DNA of 64,000 nt from Alphaproteobacteria bacterium (GTDB lineage Bacteria; Pseudomonadota; Alphaproteobacteria; Caulobacterales; Hyphomonadaceae), in NCBI GenBank assembly GCA_018969425.1, contig JAGWYJ010000003.1, positions 89,874 to 153,873 of the forward strand, written 5' to 3'. Positions 36,601-44,506 of this stretch are shown here, one piece after another; the stretch's first letter is position 1, and every line of letters starts with the position of its first letter. The notes beneath the pieces are model-generated. The model worked only from the letters and a program-made list of their open reading frames with translations, made no database searches and was not told the DNA's origin. Both the position numbers and the translations under genes were made by a program.

Positions 36601-37273
36601 CGACGGCCCCGGTCCTGACCCCGGTCTGACCATTACCCGAAGTTCCATAGCCGCCAATCGTCACTGGAACGAGGCTGGAAAGGGGCGTGAAAAGCAGCCC
36701 TATACCGGACTGAGCATCCCGGCCCAGTAGCTCGCTGGCTGTGTCGAAGCCCGCCAGCGCCACGTCAGCCGGCAGAAATGTTCCAGAGTTGGACAGCGCG
36801 GCTGACCCGTTTCTCGAACGGGGATCATACCAGATCATCAGAGATTGACCGTCCACGCGCGCGCCGCCATCGGGAACGGCGAAATCCTGACCAAACAGCC
36901 AATACCGAAGGTTTGTGCGGCCAAAAGTCGGATTCGTCGTATACGCGACGCGCGCCCGATTGCCTGGCGCATCGCCATCATAAGCGCCCGGAGCCAGCCC
37001 ATCGACACAATGAGCCGCAAACAGAACGGTTCGCGGATTAATCAGAAGCCCCGTACACGTCCCACCGGAATTCCCGGCTTCATTTCGGATCATGATACCG
37101 ACCCAGTACGGGCGGGTGTTCGCAGTATCGACGACGGAGGCTGGCGTGGTCGAATCAGGCGTCACGAGCGCGTGCGCCGCTGGAGCGCTGACAAGACCGC
37201 CGCTGACGAGCGCTGCAGCCGACACTCCAAGCGCCCAATAATTGCGCCGATTACGACCGGACGAAACGATCAT
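33635..37273 (-). CDS. Autotransporter with trypsin-like serine protease passenger
   Basis: A 1212-residue type Va secreted protein. The signal peptide ends near ALVSGGLVSAPAAHA. The passenger has a complete S1 triad: His in TVLFAAHCVDG, Asp in LPADVALAGFD and Ser in AGDSGSPLV. A beta-helix/G-S-rich stalk follows (about 500-860). The last 270 or so residues form the beta-barrel autotransporter domain ending SLTGSLSWRF. The start at 37273 (MIVSSGRNRRN) follows CGGAG. The substrate is unknown. It stands alone between convergent and same-strand neighbours. Confidence 0.9.
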   Translation of the reverse strand: MIVSSGRNRRNYWALGVSAAALVSGGLVSAPAAHALVTPDSTTPASVVDTANTRPYWVGIMIRNEAGNSGGTCTGLLINPRTVLFAAHCVDGLAPGAYDGDAPGNRARVAYTTNPTFGRTNLRYWLFGQDFAVPDGGARVDGQSLMIWYDPRSRNGSAALSNSGTFLPADVALAGFDTASELLGRDAQSGIGLLFTPLSSLVPVTIGGYGTSGNGQTGVRTGAVEASYHRRLGQNLIGFLGDERSIALGVYPSATANLLEPAGLVYQDLYWVDFDDPNRAARPFFNGPGSDPLCVSTNVNCRLDHDVFPGAAVAGEAITGAGDSGSPLVTNAFGREVSLGVLSQGSRFFYESLGNPNDNLVRFTEFSNYGTIGGWNPLFLFWDQIVVNNPYKYVTTTAGDGEWTDPTRWVQEVDPLYYTLSGSSLVNALPTTAALGVSGGAPNVGAITPNPSPAATCAFTGTCPPTGGTGQEADAASPPRSLGSPSLVDADSAGRIDLSDQRPTAIGSAPGSALGLDFGDFGSSAFSVGGASTGSVSGEALPGVSAEAMSTALWSSGTLLQVNSGSLTGPGTTNFVPNNTLGTPGVQNSTRWFEVNLRSAGTTFLTNSTVTIDRLSVRGASSGLTIRSGARLNTTISSFLDAGALRVNGVFSPLRLTVAGGSLTGTGSILTTATSGAGLLVNGGVLSPGDGPGAVGTLSVTGNTAFTLAGVLGIDISSLSAADRLNVTGQMQLGGGLAANFLGSYIPTFGSKWTVASASGGVAGSFSTLATNLQGVLRPKAVLSGNDLQIEMIALPFASVAGYGDADQRTIARTLDTIRSATGGYTALSGVFDGLDPIAVANLPTVMSALSSVPAQSQVSALGMHMNGAIASQQLSARMGELRNSRGGGVSVSGAQAIGVQLASADPNQAFMAGVSALAAADRAASALEGLELKPGYSMFVDVRSLVDTDAIVTASGTRADLDGVVFTAGLDRTFSNGGFIGGALTYSNGDAGTPAPTQTADGGGLQISGYAGQRFGQAFVEAYAGLGALSFDTLRRVGLANGVQSLAGEVEGDLQTAGGRIGFDVFAGGRATITPYLGLDAARLEIDRYTEQGGSAAQTVGERVLERMDLSVGATYSASFKVGEGVLKPSATVAMTWNGESGGSSVMRSSFGLFPTAAMLFEGPRREESSVNYSAGLSYETKDLDLGLAYHAGDDGLVTGGSLTGSLSWRF

Positions 37274-37513
37274 TTCAGAAACTCCGAAAGAAGCGTGAGG
37301 AAACAAAAAGACCAGCGAAACTCATGGTCTCAGGAGTGAACGGGGGTGACAAGTGAAACGCCTGTCGCAACCAGGACACTCGGGAGTTTTCGTTTCTCAA
37401 TGACCGAAAAAACACACCCGCACGCCCTCCGCTCAGATTCTAATCGCTCGGACATGGGCTTACGGCTCAGAAGACGCCGGACGACGTCAGAGGCTCAAAT
37501 AACCGGACAGAGG

Positions 37514-37984
37514 CTATGGTGACTGGGGGCACGCGATGGGACGCTCAGCGTCAGCTCCCCCAATCCGGACAATCCTCCAGCCGTCTGAAAACTTTTTAAG
37601 ATCATACTGGCTGGCCCTCCTCTCAGGAGGCAGCGCGACCCCGTCCTTACGAAGACGCGAATATCTCATACCCGCCCAGGCCGTGGCCTCATCGATCAGA
37701 CATCCTTTGATCTCGTAAATCGCCGAATGGCTGTACCCCTGGTCCCTTAGCCTGACGAACTGTCGCTCGAGACTGACCGTCTGTGCGGCGACATCCGGTC
37801 CAAGTCTGTAGAAACGCGCAGCGATCTGGGCGCTGTCATGCGTGTTCCAGACCCGGGTGTACTCACGCATGAACGCCTCGACGTCCTCCTCCTGAGCGCT
37901 CTTCGGAGGCAGCGAAGCGCATGCCGCGAGGACAAGACCGAGGCTGACGATAAAACATAAGACCTCTGACCGGCGACCGCCCAT
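37514..37984 (-). CDS. NTF2-like exported lipoprotein, tandem paralogue A
   Basis: A 156-residue lipoprotein (VSLGLVLAACAS). The mature part resembles an NTF2/SnoaL-like fold: FMREYTRVWNTHDSAQIAA, then FVRLRDQGYSHSAIYEIKGC, then AGMRYSRLR, ALPPERR and a C-terminal RPIACPQ. The same sequence pattern and spacing occur in the next gene upstream at 38182. No enzyme residues are apparent. The ATG at 37984 follows GGAGAG. Confidence 0.65.
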   Translation of the reverse strand: MGGRRSEVLCFIVSLGLVLAACASLPPKSAQEEDVEAFMREYTRVWNTHDSAQIAARFYRLGPDVAAQTVSLERQFVRLRDQGYSHSAIYEIKGCLIDEATAWAGMRYSRLRKDGVALPPERRASQYDLKKFSDGWRIVRIGGADAERPIACPQSP

Positions 37985-38181
37985 ATCGAATACTCTCCGA
38001 ACCACTTTCAGGAAAAAGAGCGCGAAACTCACTCAACATCAATGGCGAGGACATCCTCGCCCCGTCGCCCAGATTACCTTCTTCATTCGTCCTGCCACTC
38101 CGCGCCGGCGCGGAGCAGCTCCTCGCTCAGTCGAACCTGGCGCGCCTCGATCCATGACGCCTCAAACGCGCTCCGAGCCGG

Positions 38182-38634
38182 TCACAGCTGACACGCCATC
38201 GCCTCATCAAACGGAATGACCGCCTCCACCGTGACCCTTAGTCCTGCCGGCGATTGCGTGACAAAAAATCTTAGCGCCTGATCCCCTGGCGGCATGACGC
38301 CGCCAAAAGTGTATTGAAAGGAGTACCGCATCTCCACGACGGCGCTGTCTTGTTTTTGGGAGCAGATCCGAACGTCATACAAATCCAGACGACCGAAGTC
38401 CTCCCGCCTGAGAGCTTCAAACCTGGTGTCCCAGGCCATCGCCCTATCCTTCTTATCAAGGTCAGAGACAGCAAAAACATCTTCAATGAGGCGTCGGGCA
38501 TTGCCGGTATTGAACGCCTCAACATATTGCTTGATCAAAGCCCGCACCGCCGCTTCATCGGGCGCTGCATACGCAAAGGGCGCAAAAAGGACGCCGATGA
38601 CAAAAAGAAGGTCACCCCGCCTGCTGGTGATCAA
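38182..38634 (-). CDS. NTF2-like exported protein, tandem paralogue B
   Basis: A 150-residue protein with a signal peptide (DLLFVIGVLFAPFAYA). Like paralogue A it has LIKQYVEAFNTGNARRL, then FEALRREDFGRLDLYDVRIC, then VEMRYSFQY, VMPPGDQA and a C-terminal AMACQL. The first Cys and the MRYS motif are 11 residues apart in both. The start is TTG at 38634, 11 bases after the MFS transporter stop, with AAGGAG 6 bases upstream. It is downstream of rlmN and the transporter in one unit. Confidence 0.7.
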   Translation of the reverse strand: MITSRRGDLLFVIGVLFAPFAYAAPDEAAVRALIKQYVEAFNTGNARRLIEDVFAVSDLDKKDRAMAWDTRFEALRREDFGRLDLYDVRICSQKQDSAVVEMRYSFQYTFGGVMPPGDQALRFFVTQSPAGLRVTVEAVIPFDEAMACQL

Positions 38635-38645
38635 TGACGGCTCCT

Positions 38646-39953
38646 TCAATCGAGGCTGCGATAGGACGTTCGTGAAAGGGCCAGTGCAACGAGGCTGGCG
38701 CCTGCGGCCCCGCTGAAATACAGCCCCACCCATCCAAGGCCTCCCTCATCCGCCAGAACTTGCGCGACGATCGGCGTCAGCCCGCCACCCAGCACGCCGC
38801 CGACATTGAAAGCGAGGCTGGCGCCGGAATAGCGGACCCTCGCTGGGAAGAGACCAGGGAGCCACGCGCCCAAAGGCCCATAAACAAATCCCATAATAAG
38901 AAGCGCAAGTGACAAAAACGCCGCGACGAGAACGAGAGAGGAAGACGCCATCAGAGGGGCCGCCAGAAAACCCGCACCAACGGCGGCGCAACATCCGGCC
39001 ATCAATACATGACGGGCGCTGAGAGCGTCCGAAAGATAACCTGACGCGACTATTCCGATCGCCATGAAAAGAATGGCGATCAGCTGAACCGTCAAAAAGG
39101 CCTCGCGAGAATATCCGAGATTCGTTGTTCCAAATCCCAACGCAAAGGCGGTGGCCACGTAATAAACAACGAAGCACGCGACCACAGCAAAAGTGCCTCC
39201 TAGGACTTCTCGCCAGTGAGACTTCAACAAATCTCCGAGAGGCACGAGGGCCGGCGCCTGCGCCTCAAGCGCCTTCGAAAAAGCCGGCGTCTCGGTAAGA
39301 CTGAGCCTCACCCAAAGCCCGACGGCGACCAGCAACGCACTTGCAAGAAAGGGCAGCCTCCAGCCCCAACTCTGAAAGTCTTCCGGACTAAGCCAGAGCC
39401 CCAGAAGAAGAAAGAAGCCGTTCGCCGCGATAAAGCCGACGGGGGCGCCAAGTTGTGGGAACATTCCAAAGCGCGCAGTTTTTCCCTCAGGAGCGTTCTC
39501 AACCGCCAACAGAGCGGCTCCGCCCCACTCTCCCCCCAGACCGAGGCCCTGACCGAAACGCAGAAGACAGAGCAAGGCGGGCGCAAGCCATCCTACCATC
39601 TGATACGTTGGCAGAAAGGCGATCAGGGTCGTCGATACGCCCATCAGAAGCAGCGATGCGACAAGCGTTGTTTTCCGCCCCCGTCGATCTCCGAAATGAC
39701 CAAAAAACACCGCCCCGACCGGTCGCGCGATAAAGGCTATCGCAAACGTCGCATAGGCTGAAAGCAACTGAGCGGAAGGGGAGGAGGCTGGGAAAAAGAG
39801 CGGCCCGAAAACTAGAGACGCAGCAGTCGCGTAAATGTAGAAATCGTAGAACTCGATGGCGGTTCCAAAAAGGCTCGCACCGAGGATCCGCCGAACGGAC
39901 GCTGCAGATCCCCCGTCCTTCATTGTCCCTCTAATCAGCCGCGCATCTGACAT
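38646..39953 (-). CDS. MFS transporter of the metabolite:H+ symporter (MHS) family
   Basis: A 435-residue 12-helix permease. The N-terminal GASLFGTAIEFYDFYIYATA is the MHS/ShiA-ProP hallmark, followed by the loop 2-3 motif GHFGDRRGRKTTLV and RFGQGLGLGGEWGGAALL. The family moves organic acids, osmolytes or shikimate with protons; the substrate is unassigned. The ATG at 39953 is 13 bases after the rlmN stop; a second ATG at 39923 has AGAGGG upstream and is an alternative. Confidence 0.88.
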   Translation of the reverse strand: MSDARLIRGTMKDGGSAASVRRILGASLFGTAIEFYDFYIYATAASLVFGPLFFPASSPSAQLLSAYATFAIAFIARPVGAVFFGHFGDRRGRKTTLVASLLLMGVSTTLIAFLPTYQMVGWLAPALLCLLRFGQGLGLGGEWGGAALLAVENAPEGKTARFGMFPQLGAPVGFIAANGFFLLLGLWLSPEDFQSWGWRLPFLASALLVAVGLWVRLSLTETPAFSKALEAQAPALVPLGDLLKSHWREVLGGTFAVVACFVVYYVATAFALGFGTTNLGYSREAFLTVQLIAILFMAIGIVASGYLSDALSARHVLMAGCCAAVGAGFLAAPLMASSSLVLVAAFLSLALLIMGFVYGPLGAWLPGLFPARVRYSGASLAFNVGGVLGGGLTPIVAQVLADEGGLGWVGLYFSGAAGASLVALALSRTSYRSLD

Positions 39954-39966
39954 CAATGACACCTGA

Positions 39967-41145
39967 TTACGATGCATCCTGAGGGTCGGAACCTGCAAGT
40001 CGTCGCGCCAGTCGCTCCTTGCCTGTCTCTTTCACGCTTTCGGAACGGAGCTGCCCGCACGCGGCCAGGATATCCCGCCCCCGAGGCGTTCGGATTGGAC
40101 TGGCGTAACCGGCGCGATTCAGAACTTCGGCAAACGCCTCGATCGTGGACCAGTCAGAGCATTCATACCGGGTCCCCGGCCACGGATTAAAAGGTATGAG
40201 GTTGATCTTTGAAGGGATCCCTTTGAGCAGCCGCACAAGGTCGCGCGCCTCCGCAAGGGAATCGTTCACTCCCTTGAGCATCACATACTCAAATGTGACG
40301 CGCTTGGAGTTCGAAAGGTCAGGATAATTTCGAATCGCTTCGAATAAAGTCTTGAGATCATACTTCCTATTAAGCGGAACCAGTTCGTTTCGAAGCTCGT
40401 CCCTGGTCGCATGAAGACTGATCGCGAGCATAGCTCCCGTTCTCTGACCGAGTTCGACAATCTTGGTTGCGACCCCCGCGGTAGAAACCGTGATCCGGCG
40501 CTTTGAGATCGAGATGCCGTCGCCATCGGAAATCGTTTCAAGAGCCTCAACGACGTTATCCAGATTGTAGAGCGGCTCTCCCATCCCCATAAAGACGATG
40601 TTGGTAAGGCGGCGGTCCTCTTGCGAAGTCGGCCACTCGCCCAGCTCATCGCGCGCAACCAGAAGCTGACTGACGATCTCGGCTGCAGTCAGATTGCGGA
40701 CCAGCTTCTGCGTGCCTGTGTGACAAAAGGAACATGTGAGAGTGCATCCGACCTGACTGGAGACGCACAAGGCTCCAGCCTTGCCGACACCGGGGATATA
40801 GACGCTTTCAACCTCGGTCTGGGGGCCAACTCCGATCAGCCACTTCTGTGTGCCGTCCGAGGATGTTTGACTGGTCAGAATAGGCGGTCGTTCTATCGTG
40901 AGCGCCTGTGCAAGTTCGAGGCGCAGGTCCTTGGCGATGTCGGTCATCGCCGAGAAATCAGTCACACCGTAATGATAGATCCAGCCCCAGATCTGGCTGG
41001 CGCGCATGCGGGCCTTTTTCTCATCAACGCCCGCGGCCACAAGCGCTGATCTTAGAGCCTGGCGACCCAATCCAGAAATATTGAGGCGCTTGGTCGCGTC
41101 CTCCGCCAGGGATCGGCCGTGCGCGATATCGAGGGAATGAGCCAC
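39967..41145 (-). CDS. rlmN: Dual-specificity 23S rRNA/tRNA adenine-C2 methyltransferase RlmN
   Basis: Radical-SAM enzyme that methylates A2503 of 23S rRNA and A37 of tRNAs; 392 residues. The cluster motif is [19 protein letters not shown], followed by [13 protein letters not shown] and the Cys-containing C-terminus ([13 protein letters not shown]) that provides the methylene carrier Cys. It is downstream of an IalB gene, and an MFS gene follows 13 bases later. Confidence 0.96.
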   Translation of the reverse strand: MAHSLDIAHGRSLAEDATKRLNISGLGRQALRSALVAAGVDEKKARMRASQIWGWIYHYGVTDFSAMTDIAKDLRLELAQALTIERPPILTSQTSSDGTQKWLIGVGPQTEVESVYIPGVGKAGALCVSSQVGCTLTCSFCHTGTQKLVRNLTAAEIVSQLLVARDELGEWPTSQEDRRLTNIVFMGMGEPLYNLDNVVEALETISDGDGISISKRRITVSTAGVATKIVELGQRTGAMLAISLHATRDELRNELVPLNRKYDLKTLFEAIRNYPDLSNSKRVTFEYVMLKGVNDSLAEARDLVRLLKGIPSKINLIPFNPWPGTRYECSDWSTIEAFAEVLNRAGYASPIRTPRGRDILAACGQLRSESVKETGKERLARRLAGSDPQDAS

Positions 41146-41212
41146 TCTTCAAGTCTCTCCGACAATATTCAGACGTTCGGCCGGACTTCCGGGAGTCTGG
41201 AAGGATCAAAAA

Positions 41213-41722
41213 CTAACGACAGATGGTTCGAGCTCGGTCAATCGCCTCCGTCGACCCCTTGAGAGAGAAATGATAAGCCGTTCGGACGGGCTTGGTCGAC
41301 GCCGCCTCGATTCTGAGCTCGCTGCCCTTCTTGAGAGCCGCCACCAGAGCCTTCTCTTCCTGATCGGAAGCGAACGCTTCCTTCCCGACCGCAAACAATC
41401 GAAACCTGTCACGACCTACGATCGCCTGCGGCGCGATATCGGAACGAAGATCATAACCGACCTTCAGACTGGGCTGGCTCAGCGCCGCGCCGGATCTCCA
41501 AGTCGCAACGAAGAAATTGACCTCTCCATGCTGAACATCCTTCGGCGCGGCGTCGAAGGCCGTGGTGGCGGCGTAACACACAAGATCGCGACCGACAGTT
41601 TCAGTATAGACGCGCCAGTCCTTGAACCGGCCGATCGCCCTGACCTCCGCTACGCTCGGAAGACCCGCAGCGCAAACTGCTATCAGAAGTCCTATCCTGA
41701 CAATCCAAGCCAAATCCCGCAC
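41213..41722 (-). CDS. Invasion-associated locus B (IalB) family protein
   Basis: A 169-residue exported protein with a signal peptide (IGLLIAVCAAGLPSVAEV). The IalB-type sequence has IGRFKDWRVYTETVGRDLVC, then GEVNFFVATWRSG and SEL-like turns. IalB of Bartonella affects erythrocyte invasion, but free-living relatives have homologues whose role is unknown; most likely an envelope function. The start is GTG with only a weak ribosome site. It lies 68 bases before rlmN. Confidence 0.82.
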   Translation of the reverse strand: MRDLAWIVRIGLLIAVCAAGLPSVAEVRAIGRFKDWRVYTETVGRDLVCYAATTAFDAAPKDVQHGEVNFFVATWRSGAALSQPSLKVGYDLRSDIAPQAIVGRDRFRLFAVGKEAFASDQEEKALVAALKKGSELRIEAASTKPVRTAYHFSLKGSTEAIDRARTICR

Positions 41723-41793
41723 CTTTAGCGACCCTGTTTGCCTCCCCAGCCCGCGCTACATCGCAGCGCTCTCTGAAGTCTTAACCATAAGCG

Positions 41794-42360
41794 CTAGCGA
41801 GGCGCTCGTTTTGCGAGAATTCTCTGAAGTGTTCGACGATGCATATTCAGACGGCGGGCGGTTTCGGAAACGTTATGGTTACACAGCTCATAAACCCTCT
41901 GAATGTGCTCCCAACGAACGCGGTCGGCAGACATCGGATTTTCCGGAGGGTTGGGCCGATTCTCTCTCGCCGACAGCAAGGAATTGACGATGTCCTCCAC
42001 GTCAGCCGGCTTGGGAAGATAATCAATTGCGCCAGCCTTCACAGCCGCGACAGCGGTCGCGATCGCGCCGTAGCCTGTCAGAATAACCGCATGACTGTCC
42101 TCGCGTTCCTGATGCAGGAGTTCCACCACCTCAAGCCCGCTGCCGTCCTCAAGCCTGAGGTCGACGACAGCGAATGCCGGAGGCGCCCTTTTCAGAAGAT
42201 CGCGAGCTTCAGAGACAGATCCGACCGAGTGAACGTCAAAGCCCCGCGCAGACATGGCGCGTGCCAACCGCGCCCGAAATGGCGCATCATCGTCTAGAAC
42301 CATCAGCGTCCGGTCTTCCAGACCGGCGACTCTGGGATCTGAGTCCGAATTATCGTCCAC
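41794..42360 (-). CDS. Redox response regulator of the RegA/PrrA/ActR type
   Basis: A 188-residue regulator. The receiver domain starts TLMVLDDDAPFRARLARAM; the phosphoacceptor Asp is in FAVVDLRLEDGSG. The C-terminal Fis-like HTH reads NVSETARRLNMHRRTLQRIL. This is the usual RegA/PrrA arrangement. It lies 66 bases downstream of the RegB-type kinase and pairs with it to control energy, photosynthesis or nitrogen genes in relatives. Confidence 0.92.
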   Translation of the reverse strand: MDDNSDSDPRVAGLEDRTLMVLDDDAPFRARLARAMSARGFDVHSVGSVSEARDLLKRAPPAFAVVDLRLEDGSGLEVVELLHQEREDSHAVILTGYGAIATAVAAVKAGAIDYLPKPADVEDIVNSLLSARENRPNPPENPMSADRVRWEHIQRVYELCNHNVSETARRLNMHRRTLQRILAKRAPR

Positions 42361-42426
42361 CTCTATCTCCGTTCATGTCCACTGCACCGTCTCACCCCAT
42401 ACGCCCCGCATCGCTATGGGCCAGGA

Positions 42427-43806
42427 TCAGACCTCAATCCAGCCCGGAGGAGCTTCGATCGCCTCCCGGGGCCAGACAATTCGAACCACAGCCCCCTTCG
42501 CCGGAGACTGCCTGTTATACGGCGTCACACGCGCGCCGGTCCGCTCGAGAAGAGTGCAGGCGATAAAAAATCCCAATCCAAGACCGCCTCCCCGCTGCTC
42601 AACGCTCCGATCGCTAAAATAGGGTTCCCCAAGCTTCGCAAGAACCGATGGAGCGAAACCAGGACCATCATCGGTGATATAGACCCGAACCTCGGTCTCC
42701 GACCAGCGGGCATTCACTGTGACGTCCTTCGTCGCAAAGCTCACTGCATTCTCGATGAAGGCGCCGAGGGCGTGGATTATCTCCGGCCTGCGTACGACTA
42801 CCGGAGGACGGTTGGGATCGCCCCCGGCGCTTGACAGGGGAGAACAGGAGCACTGCACGCGGACCCCCGCCGAAGAATGCGGCTCAGCAGCCTCTTCAAT
42901 CAATGATGGAAGGGCGGCCCTCGACATAGCGGCGTCTGTCGCCTGACGACGAGCGGAGATCTGTCGCAGGATGGCGCGGCATCGGTCGGACTGATCGATT
43001 ATAAGGTCCACATCCTCGCGACCGGGGTGGTCGGGTTTGACCGTTCGCGCAAGCTCCCGCGCAGCAAGATGAATAGTCGCCATGGGGGTGCCAAGTTCAT
43101 GCGCAGTCGCCGCAGCGAGCGCCCCAAGAGCGGACAGCTGCTGCTCCCGGGCTAGAACCGCCTGCACGGCGTCAAGAGCGGACACAAGACGGGCCTCGTC
43201 CCGTCCAGTCCTCCAGGCGGACACGGAAAAAAACAAAAGCCCTATCCCGATCGCCGCCAGCTGACCGGCCTGATAGAGAACCGGCAGCTGAAATCCCTCC
43301 CCCTCCCTCCAGGGGAGTTCGAGGCCGAGAACCGACATCGCGACACAACACGCCAAAGCCAGAAGAGAGAGCAGGGCTGCGTAAGCGGGCAGCAGCCTCG
43401 ACGCACCGACAGTGACAGGCGCGAGTATCATGAGCAAAAACGGGTTCTGAAGCCCTCCGGTCAATCCGATCAGAACGGCAAGCTGCACGATATCGAACGC
43501 CAGCTGACCCGCCGTTTCGCTGGCCGAGGAAAGGTGCTGGGCTGGAAAAAGCGCCATAAGCGCCACGTTGACCCAGGCGGAAGCCCCAATGGCCGCCAGA
43601 CAGGCTGCAAGAGGAAGCTCGAAACCGAGAAGAAAGTGAACGAGGAGCACCGCGCCCAGCTGACCGCCAATCGCCAGCCACCGCAATGAAACAAGTGTCC
43701 GCAAACGGGCGCGCCCAAACGCGGAACCCATGTTTCGAAGCGTTTCCCCACCCCGGGAAACATCCGCTCCTGAAAGTCGGTTTAAGGCCCCCTCCGCATC
43801 CGACAT
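42427..43806 (-). CDS. RegB/PrrB/ActS-type redox-sensing histidine kinase
   Basis: A 459-residue membrane kinase with six hydrophobic spans. Its GGLQNPF in the periplasm-facing loop matches the ubiquinone-binding heptapeptide of RegB. H-box: AAATAHELGTPMATIHLAAR. A Cys (DRCRAIL) lies exactly 40 residues after the H-box His, the spacing of RegB His225-Cys265, the redox-active Cys. ATP site: VYITDDGPGFAPS and GGGLGLGFFIA. The start at 43806 (MSDAEGALNR) is chosen for GGGAG upstream. It lies in tandem with the RegA gene and divergent from the SCO gene. Confidence 0.92.
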   Translation of the reverse strand: MSDAEGALNRLSGADVSRGGETLRNMGSAFGRARLRTLVSLRWLAIGGQLGAVLLVHFLLGFELPLAACLAAIGASAWVNVALMALFPAQHLSSASETAGQLAFDIVQLAVLIGLTGGLQNPFLLMILAPVTVGASRLLPAYAALLSLLALACCVAMSVLGLELPWREGEGFQLPVLYQAGQLAAIGIGLLFFSVSAWRTGRDEARLVSALDAVQAVLAREQQLSALGALAAATAHELGTPMATIHLAARELARTVKPDHPGREDVDLIIDQSDRCRAILRQISARRQATDAAMSRAALPSLIEEAAEPHSSAGVRVQCSCSPLSSAGGDPNRPPVVVRRPEIIHALGAFIENAVSFATKDVTVNARWSETEVRVYITDDGPGFAPSVLAKLGEPYFSDRSVEQRGGGLGLGFFIACTLLERTGARVTPYNRQSPAKGAVVRIVWPREAIEAPPGWIEV

Positions 43807-43870
43807 CGCCTGACTCCCGCAGCACTCAGCCGCACTTCCCATCCCACCGGACACATGCTTTCACAATGGC

Positions 43871-44470
43871 ATGCGTTGGATGCCAATCACAGCACTTGCA
43901 GCCGCCCTTTTCGCCTCGGGCTGCACCCCTCCTGAGACGACGGTGAAAGCAGATCCTTCGTGCTTAACCAGAAGCTCGGACAAAATCGGAGGGCCTATCT
44001 CTCTCACCTCTCACACAGGCGAACGGATCACAGAAGCCAACTTCAAGGGCCGGAAAACTCTGGTATTTTTTGGGTTCACATACTGCCCGGATGTATGTCC
44101 GCAGACCCTTTATTCGCTCGGCTCGGCTCTGTCGATGATGCCGGAGGGAGCGCCTCGCCCCCTGACGGTTCTGATTTCCGTCGACCCGGACCGCGACACC
44201 CCTGAAACGCTTGGCCGGTACATCGCCAGTAACGGGTTTCCATCGGACATTGTGGCCCTTACAGGCGACCAGAGCGAATTGAAGGCGGCGGCTGCCGGCT
44301 TCGCAGCCAGCTTTGAACGCGTGGACGACCCTGACAGCCAATCAGGATATCTGATGAATCACACGTCCATCATTTATCTTATGGATGAAGCCTGGCGCCT
44401 CAAGACATTCTTCACCCCGGACGCGCGCCCGGAGGACATAGCAAGGTGCCTACAGGCGCTGGAGACGTAA
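43871..44470 (+). CDS. SCO/SenC family copper-binding thioredoxin-like protein
   Basis: A 199-residue lipoprotein (ITALAAALFASGC) with a thioredoxin fold. The copper-binding CPDVC is in FFGFTYCPDVCPQTLYS and the third ligand His in YLMNHTSII. SCO proteins deliver copper to CuA or CuB of cytochrome oxidase, or act as a thiol sensor. It is divergent from regB, as senC is in Rhodobacter; no cytochrome oxidase gene is nearby. Confidence 0.9.
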   Translation: MRWMPITALAAALFASGCTPPETTVKADPSCLTRSSDKIGGPISLTSHTGERITEANFKGRKTLVFFGFTYCPDVCPQTLYSLGSALSMMPEGAPRPLTVLISVDPDRDTPETLGRYIASNGFPSDIVALTGDQSELKAAAAGFAASFERVDDPDSQSGYLMNHTSIIYLMDEAWRLKTFFTPDARPEDIARCLQALET

Positions 44471-44506
44471 CTCCCAGCGCCCGCCGCTGCTATCGCGCCT
44501 GCCCTG

